Source of the DNA: Mesorhizobium sp. NZP2077
Lineage (GTDB): Bacteria > Pseudomonadota > Alphaproteobacteria > Rhizobiales > Rhizobiaceae
Assembly (NCBI RefSeq): GCF_013170805.1
Contig: NZ_CP051293.1
Location: 744,001 to 808,000 of the forward strand
Direction of reading: 5' to 3'
DNA: 64,000 bases
A program made the position numbers and the translations under genes. The notes below the pieces were generated by a model that made no database searches, was not told where the DNA came from, and saw nothing but the letters and a program-made list of their open reading frames with translations. Of this stretch, positions 25,627 through 35,340 are shown in pieces (the first letter of the stretch is position 1; the number at the start of each line of letters is the position of its first letter).

Positions 25627-26370
25627 ATGCGCGACACAAGGATCCTGATGGGCATGCCCATCACCGTCGACATCGGCGGCGCCTCGGCCAGCGGCCTTGT
25701 CGACACGGTCTTCGACTACTTCGACCACATCGACCGGCGCTTCAGCACCTACAGGACCGACAGCGAGATTTCGGCCATCAACCGTGGCGACCTTCCTGTC
25801 CGCGACTGGAGCGGCGAGATGATGGAAGTGATGGCTCTCGCAGCAAAGACAAAAAATGAGACGGATGGATATTTCGACATTCGCAAGCCTGACGGGTCGC
25901 TGGACCCGTCAGGCATCGTCAAGGGCTGGGCTATCCGCAATGCGGCCGCGATCGCTCGCGAGGCCGGCGCCGGCGATTTCTTCATCGAGGCAGGCGGCGA
26001 CATCCAGTGCTGCGGCAGGAATGCTTCGGGCCTCGACTGGAGCGTCGGCATCCGCAATCCCTTCAAGGCAGATGAGATCATCAAAATCGTCTATCCGCGC
26101 GGACACGGCGTCGCCACCTCGGGCACCTATGTGCGCGGGCAGCACATCTACAATCCGCTTGGGATTGGCGACCCGATCACCGAAATCGTCAGCCTGACCG
26201 TCATCGGCGCGGATGTGTTGGAAGCCGACCGTTTCGCCACCGCCGCTTTCGCCATGGGCCGGGATGGCATTCTCTTTCTCGAGCAGACGCCGGGCCTTGA
26301 GGGCTACGTCGTCGGCAGCGACGGCCGCGCCACGCCGACAAGCGGCTTCGGAGCTTTTTGCCAATCATGA
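25627..26370 (+). CDS. apbE: FAD:protein FMN transferase (ApbE-type)
   Basis: The 247-residue protein has family blocks HIDRRFSTYRTDSEIS, DGYFDIRK, DPSGIVKGWAI, EAGGDIQCCG and VATSGTYVRGQHIYNPLG. It transfers FMN from FAD onto a threonine of target proteins, most likely the FMN-binding protein encoded just upstream. It is shorter than typical ApbE (about 330) and lacks a lipobox or clear signal peptide, so its location is uncertain. Its last codons overlap the next start by ATGA. Confidence 0.92.
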   Translation: MRDTRILMGMPITVDIGGASASGLVDTVFDYFDHIDRRFSTYRTDSEISAINRGDLPVRDWSGEMMEVMALAAKTKNETDGYFDIRKPDGSLDPSGIVKGWAIRNAAAIAREAGAGDFFIEAGGDIQCCGRNASGLDWSVGIRNPFKADEIIKIVYPRGHGVATSGTYVRGQHIYNPLGIGDPITEIVSLTVIGADVLEADRFATAAFAMGRDGILFLEQTPGLEGYVVGSDGRATPTSGFGAFCQS

Positions 26371-27878
26371 TCAAGACCATCGACCGGTTTCTCGACCATC
26401 AGACCATGTACCGGCTGGTTCTCTACTATCTCATCGCCTTGTTGGGCACCGCCTTTGTGCTCGGCTTCTTCAAGCTTGTGCCGCATGATCCGGTCGCGCT
26501 CGCCTTCACGGCGGGCCTGATGCTGGCCGCCTGCTGGATCACCAACCGGATTTTCGCTGTTGTGTTCCAGGTTCCGGCCAACAACGAGTCGGTCTACATC
26601 ACCGCCCTCATCCTGGCGCTCATCCTCGATCCGGTGGCCGCCACGGACCTCAAGGGGATCGGCGCGGTGGTGCTCGCCTGCGTCTGGGCGATTTCATCCA
26701 AGTTCATCCTCGCCATCGGCAGGAAGCACCTGTTCAATCCGGCGGCACTGGGCGTGGCATTGACCGCCTTGCTGCTTGACCAGCCGGCCACCTGGTGGGT
26801 CGGAGGCAACTTGCCATTGCTTCCCGTCGTGCTTGCCGGCGGCCTGCTCATCGTGCGCAAGCTACGCCGGCTTGATCTCGTCGTCATCTTCATCGCCGTT
26901 GCGCTGGCGATGACCCTCTCGACGACCGAGCCATCGCAATATGCGACAGCACTGACTGAGACACTTGGCTCGTCGCCGCTGTTCTTCTTCGCCTTCGTGA
27001 TGCTGACCGAGCCGCTGACCGCGCCGACGACGCGCTTACCGCGCATTGCCTTCGCTGCGATCGTCGGTTTCCTGTTTGCGCCCAACATCCATGTCGGCTC
27101 GTTCTACTTCACGCCGGAGCTGGCGCTTCTGACGGGCAATCTTTTTGCCTTTGCGGTGAGCCCGAAAGGACGCTTCGTGCTGACGCTCGAACGTGTCGAG
27201 CAATCGGCCGTCGACAGCTACGACTTCGTCTTCAGGTCACCGCGCAAGCTTGCCTTCCAGGCCGGTCAGTACCTGGAATGGACGCTTGGTCTCGACCGTC
27301 CGGACAATCGCGGCAACCGTCGCTTTTTCACGGTCGCATCGGCCCCCACGGAGGGATCCGTTCGGCTTGGCGTCAAGTTCTATCCGAAATCGAGCGCGTT
27401 CAAGCAGGCGCTGGGCACGATGAAGCCGGGCAGCACCATCCACGCTTCCCAGCTCGCCGGCGACTTCATACTGCCGGCCAACCTCGAAACCAAGATTGCG
27501 TTCCTGGCTGGCGGCATCGGCATCACGCCATTTCGCTCGATGCTGCAATATCTCGTCGACATCCACGAAAAGCGACCGATCATCGTCCTCTACGGAGCCG
27601 AGACCCAGCAGGACATCGCCTATCGAGACGTCCTCGACACGGCAAAAAGAGAACTTGGCGTGAGGACGGTTCTCGCCGTCGCCAAAGGCGCCGAGCGTGG
27701 CCAGTATCCTGGCTATATCGACGCACGCCTCGTGCGCCTCGCCATCCCAGACTATCTGGAGCGAACCTTCTACATTTCGGGTCCGCAAGCCATGGTCAAG
27801 GCACTCCGTGGCAAGCTGCTGGCAATGGGCGTTCGCCGTTCGAAGATAAAGGTGGACTATTTTCCGGGATTTGCCTGA
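26367..27878 (+). CDS. NqrB/RnfD-like membrane protein fused to an FAD/NAD(P)H reductase
   Basis: The 503-residue product has about eight to nine membrane helices in residues 10-270, including RKHLFNPAALGVAL, a block typical of NqrB/RnfD. A ferredoxin-NADP-reductase-like module follows: GQYLEWTL and RRFFTVASAP for FAD, AGGIGITPFRSML and YISGPQAMVKAL for NAD(P)H. No 2Fe-2S cysteines are present. It should take electrons from cytoplasmic NAD(P)H across the membrane to the flavinylated partner encoded at 24789. I chose the ATG at 26367 for its ATGA overlap with apbE. The fusion replaces several Rnf/Nqr subunits with one chain. Confidence 0.9.
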   Translation: MIKTIDRFLDHQTMYRLVLYYLIALLGTAFVLGFFKLVPHDPVALAFTAGLMLAACWITNRIFAVVFQVPANNESVYITALILALILDPVAATDLKGIGAVVLACVWAISSKFILAIGRKHLFNPAALGVALTALLLDQPATWWVGGNLPLLPVVLAGGLLIVRKLRRLDLVVIFIAVALAMTLSTTEPSQYATALTETLGSSPLFFFAFVMLTEPLTAPTTRLPRIAFAAIVGFLFAPNIHVGSFYFTPELALLTGNLFAFAVSPKGRFVLTLERVEQSAVDSYDFVFRSPRKLAFQAGQYLEWTLGLDRPDNRGNRRFFTVASAPTEGSVRLGVKFYPKSSAFKQALGTMKPGSTIHASQLAGDFILPANLETKIAFLAGGIGITPFRSMLQYLVDIHEKRPIIVLYGAETQQDIAYRDVLDTAKRELGVRTVLAVAKGAERGQYPGYIDARLVRLAIPDYLERTFYISGPQAMVKALRGKLLAMGVRRSKIKVDYFPGFA

Positions 27879-27885
27879 GCGCCGC

Positions 27886-28107
27886 TCAGCCGTGCCGGGG
27901 CAAGGCAATGGTCACGACCAGGCCAGGATCGGCATTGGCCATCGTCAGGCGTCCGCCATACGTTTCGATTATGTCGGAGACGATGGCCAGGCCGAGTCCG
28001 CTGCTGCCGCCTTCGCTGTCCAGCTGCACGCCGCGCGACAACACAGCTTCCCGATCCGCATCGGGGATGCCCGGCCCATCATCGGCGACAGCGATGGCAT
28101 GGACCAC
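27886..28107 (-). pseudogene. Histidine kinase C-terminal fragment (HATPase end)
   Basis: The 73-residue frame (starting at a GTG) holds only the end of a sensor kinase ATPase domain: ADDGPGIPDADREAVL (G1 box) and SSGLGLAIVSDIIETYGG (G2 box), then the normal C-terminus. The dimerisation and sensor parts are missing. A truncated PepSY-like gene directly precedes it, so a deletion fused the two. It cannot act as a kinase. Confidence 0.75.
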
Positions 28108-28109
28108 GC

Positions 28110-28256
28110 TCAGGAGTTGGCCAAGCCCTTTATTTCGCCGTCCCGCGCCCGGTCGTGATCGCTGTCGTCATCCTCGTCCGCGCGGGCGTGGAGCGGTCGA
28201 AGCAGAATGAGCCCGACCAGCTTCGCCGTGGCCAAGCGTTTCAGTAGCGATTTCAT
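28110..28256 (-). pseudogene. Truncated small secreted protein (PepSY-type N-terminus)
   Basis: Forty-eight residues: an N-terminal hydrophobic stretch (AKLVGLILLRPLHARA) then an acidic DEDDDSDHDRARDGEIK region and a premature stop. That acidic segment is typical of small PepSY proteins that sit with response regulator/kinase pairs near cytochrome b561. The expected PepSY C-terminus, the response regulator and most of the kinase are gone. Identification rests on this short piece and its position. Confidence 0.5.
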
Positions 28257-28350
28257 CCAACGGCCATATCGCAGACCTTGTGTTTCAATCCGGCCCGTCT
28301 CCCGGTCTGGATATGACGGGAAGATCGAGCCGCTGGCATTTGACCGTTGA

Positions 28351-28893
28351 TCAGGAGCCACTTGTCCCCGGCAGCATGCGCTTGAGCACGTCGTCACTGC
28401 GGACATAATGATGCCAGAGCGCGGCCGCCGCATGCAGTCCGGCGAGGATAAGAATCAGATTGGCGCAGAGGCTGTGCAGTTCCCTTATGATTCGAGCCGT
28501 CGCGATGTCCGCGGACACAGGAGCCGGGATGGTAACGAGGCCGAAGAAACTCAAGGCGTCGCCCCTGTACCAGGTCAGCAGGATGCCGAGCACCGGGATG
28601 GTCACCAGCAGCGCGTACAGCATGAGATGCGCGACCTTGGCCACCCATCGTTCCAGCTTTGACATTTCCCGCGGCAGCCCCGGCGTTCCCAATGTCAGGC
28701 GCAGGCCAATGCGGATGACGACAAGCGCGAACAGCAGTATGCCGAACGAGATATGGAACCACCAGACGAGCGCGCGGCCAGGATCACCGCGTGGAAAGAT
28801 ATCCGCGACATAAGTCAGGCCGTAAAGGCCGACGACCAGCAGAAACACCGCCCAATGAATAGCCTTCTGTGCGCTTGTGTAGGTGGGATTCAT
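28351..28893 (-). CDS. Cytochrome b561-type membrane haem protein
   Basis: The 180-residue product has four membrane helices and histidines placed as in bacterial b561 proteins: AIHWAVFL in helix 1, WWFHISFG in helix 2, and LHSLCANLILILAGLHAAAALWHH in the last two. Two b haems are expected. It passes electrons between the quinone pool and a periplasmic partner. It is on the strand opposite the flavinyl module and next to the decayed kinase fragment, so it belongs to the same redox neighbourhood. Confidence 0.9.
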   Translation of the reverse strand: MNPTYTSAQKAIHWAVFLLVVGLYGLTYVADIFPRGDPGRALVWWFHISFGILLFALVVIRIGLRLTLGTPGLPREMSKLERWVAKVAHLMLYALLVTIPVLGILLTWYRGDALSFFGLVTIPAPVSADIATARIIRELHSLCANLILILAGLHAAAALWHHYVRSDDVLKRMLPGTSGS

Positions 28894-29115
28894 GCCGGGT
28901 CATCCAATTTTGAAGGTCTCTAAACTAGCCGCGATCATGTCAAAGCTTTGTCGGGCGGACCCTTTCGACCGCGATCGAGGAGGCTGTGGCGGTCGCCCGA
29001 CAAGGCGGTTCTGGAACCGGGCTTTGGCGATCGTGATCTGGCGGACCTTGGCGGGGGGAACCTGTCAATTCGCTGACAGTCGGACACCGGACAACGCCGA
29101 TATGCTGGACAAAGA

Positions 29116-29140
29116 AAAAGCCCGGACGAACCGGGCTTTT
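29116..29140 (-). terminator. Rho-independent terminator after tRNA-Leu
   Basis: AAAAGCCCGG-ACGAA-CCGGGCTTTT is a perfect 10-bp stem with a 5-nt loop. It lies 43 bases past the 3' end of the tRNA gene on the minus strand. It is symmetric and could act both ways. Confidence 0.75.
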
Positions 29141-29182
29141 CCTTTGGGTCTCTGAACCATCGAGCGGTTCGAAACGGGAATT

Positions 29183-29267
29183 TGGTGCCCAGAAGAGGAC
29201 TCGAACCTCCACTCCTTGCGGAACACGGACCTGAACCGTGCGCGTCTACCAATTCCGCCATCTGGGC
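29183..29267 (-). tRNA. tRNA-Leu (anticodon CAG)
   Basis: The 85-nt gene folds as a class II tRNA: acceptor GCCCAGA pairs with TCTGGGC before an encoded CCA. The anticodon stem CACGG/CCGTG holds the loop TTCAGGT, giving CAG. A long variable arm (GTTCCGCAAGGAGT) follows, and the T arm contains GGTTCGAGTCC. A terminator lies downstream. No integrase or duplicated tRNA end is visible nearby. Confidence 0.95.
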
Positions 29268-29320
29268 TGGTGCGGGCTCATGTAAGCGGGCAAGCGATGG
29301 CTGTCAACGCGCTTTTTTTA

Positions 29321-29391
29321 AAGCATGATGCCGAAAAGTGGGAACCGGTTTTCTCGGACAAACGGTTTTCGTTTGTCCAGAGATCATGCTT
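29321..29391. repeat. Rhizobial intergenic palindrome (AAGCATGAT...ATCATGCTT)
   Basis: Nine-base perfect arms enclose a 53-base body with inner complementary stretches (CGGTTTTCT / ACGGTTTTCG region). It lies between tRNA-Leu and the gpmA stop and resembles a common rhizobial repeat family. Confidence 0.6.
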
Positions 29392-29419
29392 GATCAAGAA
29401 CAGCCCGCGGCTTGCCGGC

Positions 29420-30040
29420 TCAGCTCTCCAGCACTTCCTTCGACGCTACCGTCGAATCGGCGTTGAGCTGGTAGATGACCGGCACGCCGGTGCCGAGCTC
29501 CAGCTTGACGATCTCCTCGCCCGACTTGCCGTCCAGCGCCATGATCAGCGCGCGCAGCGAGTTGCCGTGGGCGGCGACCAGCACGGTGCCGCCGCGCAGC
29601 ACGTGCGACTGCATGTCATGCAGATAGTAGGGCCAGACGCGGGCGCCGGTGTCCTTGAGGCTTTCGCCGCCGGGCGGCGGCACGTCATAAGAGCGGCGCC
29701 AGACATGCACCTGCTCCTCGCCCCACTTCTTGCGGGCATCGTCCTTGTTGAGGCCCGAAAGGTCGCCATAGTCGCGCTCGTTGAGCGCCTGGTCGCGGAT
29801 GGTCTTCAGATCGCTCTGGCCGACCGCGTCGAGAATGTGCTGGCAGGTCTTTTGCGCCCGCGTCAGCGCCGAGGTGAAGGCGATGTCGAACTTCAGCCCG
29901 CGCGCCTTGAGTTTTTGCCCGGCAGCCTTGGCCTCGGCGTGGCCCTGCTCGGTCAGGTCGACGTCGCGCCAGCCGGTGAACAGGTTCTTCAGATTCCATT
30001 CGCTCTGACCATGGCGCACGAGCACAAGGGTTCTCGACAT
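29420..30040 (-). CDS. gpmA: 2,3-bisphosphoglycerate-dependent phosphoglycerate mutase
   Basis: The 206-residue enzyme interconverts 3- and 2-phosphoglycerate in glycolysis and gluconeogenesis. The phospho-accepting histidine is H10 in [31 protein letters not shown] and the second histidine in [10 protein letters not shown] complete the site. It is shorter than enteric GpmA (about 250), as usual for alphaproteobacteria. It lies about 90 bp downstream of dapB on the same strand. Confidence 0.96.
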   Translation of the reverse strand: MSRTLVLVRHGQSEWNLKNLFTGWRDVDLTEQGHAEAKAAGQKLKARGLKFDIAFTSALTRAQKTCQHILDAVGQSDLKTIRDQALNERDYGDLSGLNKDDARKKWGEEQVHVWRRSYDVPPPGGESLKDTGARVWPYYLHDMQSHVLRGGTVLVAAHGNSLRALIMALDGKSGEEIVKLELGTGVPVIYQLNADSTVASKEVLES

Positions 30041-30057
30041 TTTTGCTCCCTACAAGA

Positions 30058-30101
30058 GCAATTCCAGGAAAAGTGTGAAGCGGTTTTCCGTTCGGAATTG
30101 C
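30058..30101. repeat. Rhizobial short palindrome (GCAATTCC...GGAATTGC)
   Basis: Eight-base perfect arms with a CTTCACAC/TTTTCC-like interior, between dapB and gpmA. A second copy is at 61244-61283 and a half copy near 15085-15112. Confidence 0.6.
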
Positions 30102-30129
30102 GTTAAAACAAAGTGTGGTTGTGGTTTGC

Positions 30130-30951
30130 TCAGCTCAGGCCAAGCACGTCCCGCATCGAATACAGTCCTGGCTTCTTGTCACGCGCCCACAGGGCTGCCT
30201 TGACGGCTCCGCGGGCGAAGATGGCGCGGTCCTCGGCATGGTGGGACAGTGTGATGCGCTCGCCGGTGCCGGCCAGGATCACGCTGTGGTCGCCGACGAC
30301 AGAGCCGCCGCGCAGCGTGGCAAAGCCGATCGAGCCGGTCTTTCGCACGCCCGTGTGGCCGTCGCGTGAACGCACATCATTGCCGGCCAGCGCGATGCCG
30401 CGCCCGGTGGCGGCGGCCTCGCCAAGCAGCAGTGCGGTGCCCGACGGCGCGTCAACCTTGTGCTTGTGGTGCATCTCGAGGATCTCGATGTCGAAATCGT
30501 CGGCGTCGAGCGCGCGCGCCGCCTGCTCGACCAGCACCGCCAGCAAATTGACGCCGAGGCTCATATTGCCCGACTTGACGATCGTGGCATGGCGCGCCGC
30601 GGCAGCAATCTTGGCATTGTCGTCGGCCGAACAGCCCGTCGTGCCGATGACGTGGACGATGCGCGCCTGCGCCGCGTAGCCGGCGAATTCGACTGATGAG
30701 CCAGGCGTGGTGAAGTCGAGCACGCCGTCGGCCTTGGCGAAAGCCGGCAGCGGATCGCCTGATATCGGCACGTTGATGATGCCGATGCCCGCCAGCTCGC
30801 CGGCATCCTTGCCCAGATGAGGCGATTCGGCTCGCTCGACCGCGCCAATGACGCGGGCGCCCGGGATGGTATGGATGGCGCGGATCAGCGTCTGGCCCAT
30901 GCGGCCGGCAGCGCCAACCACCACCAGGCCCATATCGCCTGCTTCGCTCAT
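30130..30951 (-). CDS. dapB: 4-hydroxy-tetrahydrodipicolinate reductase
   Basis: The 273-residue protein carries the N-terminal NAD(P)H loop [11 protein letters not shown] and the substrate-binding block [15 protein letters not shown] that marks DapB. It reduces the dihydrodipicolinate precursor in the lysine/diaminopimelate pathway in the cytoplasm. Its ATG overlaps the stop of the ABC exporter gene by four bases, so translation is probably coupled. gpmA follows. Confidence 0.97.
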   Translation of the reverse strand: MSEAGDMGLVVVGAAGRMGQTLIRAIHTIPGARVIGAVERAESPHLGKDAGELAGIGIINVPISGDPLPAFAKADGVLDFTTPGSSVEFAGYAAQARIVHVIGTTGCSADDNAKIAAAARHATIVKSGNMSLGVNLLAVLVEQAARALDADDFDIEILEMHHKHKVDAPSGTALLLGEAAATGRGIALAGNDVRSRDGHTGVRKTGSIGFATLRGGSVVGDHSVILAGTGERITLSHHAEDRAIFARGAVKAALWARDKKPGLYSMRDVLGLS

Positions 30952-32804
30952 GTGCTCCTCACAGCAGTCTTCTTCGCACGCGGGGCCCGGACCGGAGTTT
31001 GGATCGGCTTGCTGTCATCGACAAGCCCCAGCCCCTTCTTGCCCTGGATGCGGTGGAAGCGGGAATAGATGCTCCCCGGGTCGGCCATCAGCGTCGCATG
31101 GGTGCCTTCCTCGACCAAGCGTCCCTCCTCCAGCACGAGGATGTGGTCGGCATTGACCACCGTCGATAGCCGATGCGCTATGACGATGGTCGTGCGACCT
31201 TGCATGACATGGGTCAGCGCTTCCTGGACGCGGGCTTCCGCCTCGTTGTCGAGCGCCGAGGTCGCCTCGTCGAGCAGCAGGATCGGCGCCTGGCGCACGA
31301 TGGCGCGGGCGATCGAGACGCGCTGGCGCTGGCCGCCGGAAAGGGTCGAGCCGCCTTCGCCGACCGGCGTATCGTAACCTTGCGGCTGCTGGCGGATGAA
31401 CTCGTCGGCTGCCGCCTGTTTCGCCGCCTGCTCGATGTCGGCGTCCGTGGCCGACAGGCGGCCGTAGCGGATGTTGTCGCGGATTGTGCCCTCGAACAGA
31501 TAGGGCGCCTGCGCCACATAGGCGATCGACTGCCGCAGCGAATGCTTGGTCACCTTCGAGATGTCCTGGCCATCGACCTCGATGCTGCCCTGGTCGACGT
31601 CGTAGAAGCGCTGCAAGAGCGCCACCAGCGTCGATTTGCCGGCGCCCGACGCACCGACGATCGCCGTCACCTTGCCGGCGGCGGCGGTAAAGCTCAGATC
31701 CCTCAGCACCGGCATGTCGGCGCTGTAGCCGAACGTCACATTGTCGAAGCGCACCTCGCCGGTGGTGATCCTGGCCTCTACAGCATCGGGCGCGTCGCCC
31801 TGTTTCGGCTCCAGGTCGAGCAACTCGTAGATCATGCGCGCGTTGACCAGCGCACGTTCCATGCCCACCTGTGTGCGCGCCAAGCGTCTTGCCGGATCGT
31901 AGGCCATGATCAGCGCGGTGATGAAGGAAAACACCGCGCCCGGCGGCTGCCCAAGATACAGCGCCCGGTAGCCGGAATAGGCAACCACGGAGGTAATGGC
32001 GAGACCGCCCAGAATCTCGGAAATCGGCGACAGCCGCTCCGCGACGCGAGCGATCTTGTTGTTACGCTGCTCGGCCGTATCGGCCATGATGCCGATGCGG
32101 CGCGCCAGCTCGGCCTCCAAGGTGAAGGCCTTGACGATGGCGATGCCTTGCGTGGCCTCCTGCACGGACCCGTTCAGCCGCGAATTGATCAGCACGGATT
32201 CCCGGTTGATACGCCGCAATCGGCGGGTGATGTAGACGACGGCCCAGATCAGCGGTGGGCCGATCAGCAGCGAGCTGAGCGACAACACCGGATCCTGGTA
32301 GATCATGACGCCGACGAGGGCGACCAGCGAGACCGCGTCGCGGCTGATGGAGGTCAGTGTCAGCGACAGCAGATCGCGAACGCCGCCGACATTCTCGCTG
32401 ACCTGTGCCGCCAGCCGGCCGGAACGCGTGTCGTTGAAGAAATTGACGCCGAGCTTCATCAGATGGTCGAAGGTGCGTTTCTGGTAGCGCGCCACCAGGT
32501 TGTTGCCAATTCTGGCCAGTGCCACCGCCTGGCCGTAGCCGGCGAAGCCGCGCAACAGCGAGGCTCCCATGAAACCGGCGCAGACCCAGAAGATTATATC
32601 GCTGCGCCGCTCGACGAATATCCCATCGATCATCGGGGCCATGATCCACGCCAGAAAAGCAGTGGTGCCGGAAACAATCAGTAGGCAAGAGACGGCGACG
32701 ACATAGGTCCAGCGATACTCATTGCCGTTTTCAGCGAGGATGCGGCGGAGCACCGCCGTGACCTCGCCGGGCTGGACTTTTTGTTTGGGGGCTTGAAGTG
32801 TCAA
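30948..32804 (-). CDS. ABC exporter, fused membrane and ATPase domains
   Basis: The 618-residue half-transporter has a six-helix membrane domain (about 35-330) and an ATPase domain with Walker [10 protein letters not shown], signature [14 protein letters not shown] and Walker [12 protein letters not shown]. This type IV exporter layout is shared by MsbA-like lipid flippases and drug exporters, and the cargo cannot be read from sequence. It is the first gene of the run with dapB and perhaps gpmA. A basic C-terminal tail ([13 protein letters not shown]) is present. Confidence 0.93.
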   Translation of the reverse strand: MTLQAPKQKVQPGEVTAVLRRILAENGNEYRWTYVVAVSCLLIVSGTTAFLAWIMAPMIDGIFVERRSDIIFWVCAGFMGASLLRGFAGYGQAVALARIGNNLVARYQKRTFDHLMKLGVNFFNDTRSGRLAAQVSENVGGVRDLLSLTLTSISRDAVSLVALVGVMIYQDPVLSLSSLLIGPPLIWAVVYITRRLRRINRESVLINSRLNGSVQEATQGIAIVKAFTLEAELARRIGIMADTAEQRNNKIARVAERLSPISEILGGLAITSVVAYSGYRALYLGQPPGAVFSFITALIMAYDPARRLARTQVGMERALVNARMIYELLDLEPKQGDAPDAVEARITTGEVRFDNVTFGYSADMPVLRDLSFTAAAGKVTAIVGASGAGKSTLVALLQRFYDVDQGSIEVDGQDISKVTKHSLRQSIAYVAQAPYLFEGTIRDNIRYGRLSATDADIEQAAKQAAADEFIRQQPQGYDTPVGEGGSTLSGGQRQRVSIARAIVRQAPILLLDEATSALDNEAEARVQEALTHVMQGRTTIVIAHRLSTVVNADHILVLEEGRLVEEGTHATLMADPGSIYSRFHRIQGKKGLGLVDDSKPIQTPVRAPRAKKTAVRST

Positions 32805-32966
32805 ATCAGGAGCGCTTTGTGGTTTTCCGCCTCGTGGGACCGGGGCTGCAAATTCGGCACCCCTCTTAACGCCCTGCGGCCTGATTGCCTATGCCCGCAC
32901 CTGATTAACTTCGTCGCGGGGGCTTAAGCGCGTCCGCGGTCTCCCATGGGGTCCTGCAGCAGAAAA

Positions 32967-33992
32967 CTAGGCCTGCCAGCGCCGGCCCGCCGTCTGGACG
33001 CCGAACAGCGAGGGGTTGCGGGCATAGGCGGCAAGGCCGAGAAGTGCTGCCAGCGGATTGGTGATGACATAGACGGGCATGGTGCGCATCAGCGCACTGT
33101 GCGGCGCCTTGTCCTCGAAGGCGGCGCGGAAATTGCCTGCTTTCAGCGCCGGTACGATTTTTTGCGCGATGCCGCCGGTCAAGAACACGCCGCCGCGGCT
33201 CATGAAGACCAAAGCGAGATCGCCGGCGGTGCGGCCGAGGCATGTGACGAAGGTTTCCAGCGCTTCTTGCGCCACCGGATCGGTCTTGGCCAATGCCGCA
33301 CCGGTGATCTCGGCCGGCGTGGTGAAGGGCGACGGCTTGCCGTCCGCCTTGGCCACCGCCCTGTAGACGTTGACGAGGCCGCGGCCACACAGGATCTGCT
33401 CGCCGGAAATGCGGCCCTCGAGCTTCTCAATATGGGGGAAAACCTCGAAATCGCGCGGTGAGCGCGGGCCGATATCCATATGACCGCCCTCGCCGGGCAC
33501 CGGAATCCAGTGGCGCAGCGCATAGACCAGCCCGGCGACGCCGAGACCGGTACCCGGCCCGAGCACGACGCGGCCGGCATTGGGCTCCAGCGTGCCGCCG
33601 CCGATCTTTTCCATATGCTCCTCGCCGAGGGCGACGACGGCCAGCGCCTGCGCCTCGAAATCGTTGAGCACGACAATGTCGCTCAGGCCGAGGCTGGCGA
33701 ACATCTGCTTCGGCTTGACGACCCACGGGCAGTTGGTGAGTTCGATCTCGTCGCCGTCGACCGGACCGGCCACCGCCAGCACCGCCGAATTGGGCCGGAC
33801 CGACGAGCGGTCGAGCACCGCCGCCTGGATTGCCTCGTCGATGGTGTTGAAATTGGCGGTCTGGAAGATTTGCGGCTCGGTCGGTTCGGAATTGGCGTCG
33901 AGCACGATCGAAAAGCGCGCATTGGTGCCGCCAATGTCGCCGATCAGGACCGGAAACCGCAACGACGTGTCGGTATCGCTTACGCTTGGCAT
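32967..33992 (-). CDS. glk: Glucokinase
   Basis: The 341-residue protein phosphorylates glucose with ATP. It has the phosphate loop [13 protein letters not shown] at residues about 16-28, [26 protein letters not shown] and [12 protein letters not shown], all typical of the bacterial Glk family. I start at the ATG 33992; a longer frame upstream (to 34115) reads as unrelated sequence. It stands alone between the ABC exporter and mepA, with short gaps on both sides. Confidence 0.95.
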   Translation of the reverse strand: MPSVSDTDTSLRFPVLIGDIGGTNARFSIVLDANSEPTEPQIFQTANFNTIDEAIQAAVLDRSSVRPNSAVLAVAGPVDGDEIELTNCPWVVKPKQMFASLGLSDIVVLNDFEAQALAVVALGEEHMEKIGGGTLEPNAGRVVLGPGTGLGVAGLVYALRHWIPVPGEGGHMDIGPRSPRDFEVFPHIEKLEGRISGEQILCGRGLVNVYRAVAKADGKPSPFTTPAEITGAALAKTDPVAQEALETFVTCLGRTAGDLALVFMSRGGVFLTGGIAQKIVPALKAGNFRAAFEDKAPHSALMRTMPVYVITNPLAALLGLAAYARNPSLFGVQTAGRRWQA

Positions 33993-34181
33993 GCTCTCGT
34001 CCGTCCTCGGCGCCCCTGACGGCGTATCGCCGTTCTTCCGTTGACTAGCGCATGAGTTTGAAAAGGGAAACGGTTTTCGAACCCCGCAGCGCGCGCAGTG
34101 AGGTTCTGCGGCCAAACGGCCACTGTTTAGCCAAAAAACAGGCCGCTAAACCGATTGAGCCCGCCGATGGCGCAGCGGTGA

Positions 34182-35276
34182 TCAGTTCACGGGCGGCCGT
34201 GGCCGAGGAACGGGCGCGCCCATTCTGGGTGTCGCCGCGAAAGCATTTGCCGCGCCTGGCAAATCGCCGCCCCCGCTGGCCGTGGCGGCGGGCTGCGGCG
34301 GCGCTTCCGGTTCGGGCGCGGCGACCACGACCGGCATGGCGCCACCGTGGTAGGTCGCCGCCTCGGCCGAGGCCGGCCCCGGCGCTTCAAGCACGGCGCG
34401 GCATTCCTTGGGCAGGTTGGCCATGGTCATCAAGTCGCGCGCCTTCGGCGCATCAGGGTTCTTGTTGGGTCGCCAGGGCTCCTCGGTGAACCACCAGGCC
34501 AGCGGCTTGCCGCAGCCCTCATCATCCGGCGTTGCTTCCTGCGCCTTGCAATTGGGCGAGCCAGGCTGGCAGCCGATGCGCATATGGAAATGGTAGTCGT
34601 GGCCCCAGAACGGTCTGATCTTGCGCAGCCAGGAGCGGTCGCCCTTGACCGTGTCGCAGAGCTTTTTCTTGATGCCCGGATTGACCAGGATGCGCTCGAC
34701 CTCCGCGTAGCTCGCCGCTTGTTTCAGCAACGCCGTATGCTGCGGCGTCCACAACGCGTCCTTCACCAGATGGGTTTTCTCGTCGACCATCAAGGTGGCG
34801 CTCATCGACTCGCGCTGTGCCATCGACAGCGGACGGCTTGGCATCGGCGTCAGCCAGATGTCGGCATCAAGCCCGATCTGGTGTGAGGCGTGGCCGGTCA
34901 GCATCGGGCCGCCGCGCGGCTGCGCGATGTCGCCGATCAGCAGGCCCGGCCAGCCATCGGCGGCCGCGTCGCGCGACAGCTTCTCGATCAGCGCGATCAT
35001 CGCCGGATGACCCCAGCGCCGGTTGCGGGACGGCCGCATCACTTCCCAGGTCGGGCCATCCATGGGAATGGCGACACCACCGGCAAAACAGCCCTTGGAG
35101 TAGAAGCCGATCGACTGCGCCGCGCTCGCGGTCGGCAGTTTCTCGGCGCCGAACAGGTCCTTTGCCCGTTCCTCGGCCGCCGCCGGCTGAGCGGCGACAC
35201 CAGTCAGGGCTAGCAAGCCAAGGGCAGCCGCCAACCGAAATTTCTTACCCGTACCGGGCCGTTTCGTTGCCTTCAT
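34182..35276 (-). CDS. mepA: Penicillin-insensitive murein endopeptidase
   Basis: The 364-residue protein cuts D-Ala-mDAP crosslinks of peptidoglycan in the periplasm. A signal peptide covers about the first 35 residues (LAAALGLLALTGVAAQPAAA). Zinc ligands sit in GHASHQIGLDADIW and WGHDYHFHMRI. The cysteine positions GCQPGSPNC and EGCGKPL are also family features. A proline-rich C-terminal tail of about 70 residues extends past the E. coli length (274). I prefer the ATG at 35276 over the one 21 bases earlier. Confidence 0.94.
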   Translation of the reverse strand: MKATKRPGTGKKFRLAAALGLLALTGVAAQPAAAEERAKDLFGAEKLPTASAAQSIGFYSKGCFAGGVAIPMDGPTWEVMRPSRNRRWGHPAMIALIEKLSRDAAADGWPGLLIGDIAQPRGGPMLTGHASHQIGLDADIWLTPMPSRPLSMAQRESMSATLMVDEKTHLVKDALWTPQHTALLKQAASYAEVERILVNPGIKKKLCDTVKGDRSWLRKIRPFWGHDYHFHMRIGCQPGSPNCKAQEATPDDEGCGKPLAWWFTEEPWRPNKNPDAPKARDLMTMANLPKECRAVLEAPGPASAEAATYHGGAMPVVVAAPEPEAPPQPAATASGGGDLPGAANAFAATPRMGAPVPRPRPPVN

Positions 35277-35340
35277 GAAACCGGATCCCCACCGCAATCT
35301 CAGCCCGAATCATAGCACGCAACGCATGACGCTTCGATCG

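Noticed and set aside
29183..29267. tRNA-Leu as an island attachment site
   Set aside because: No integrase, no duplicate of the tRNA 3' end and no foreign cargo lie nearby; flanking genes are core.
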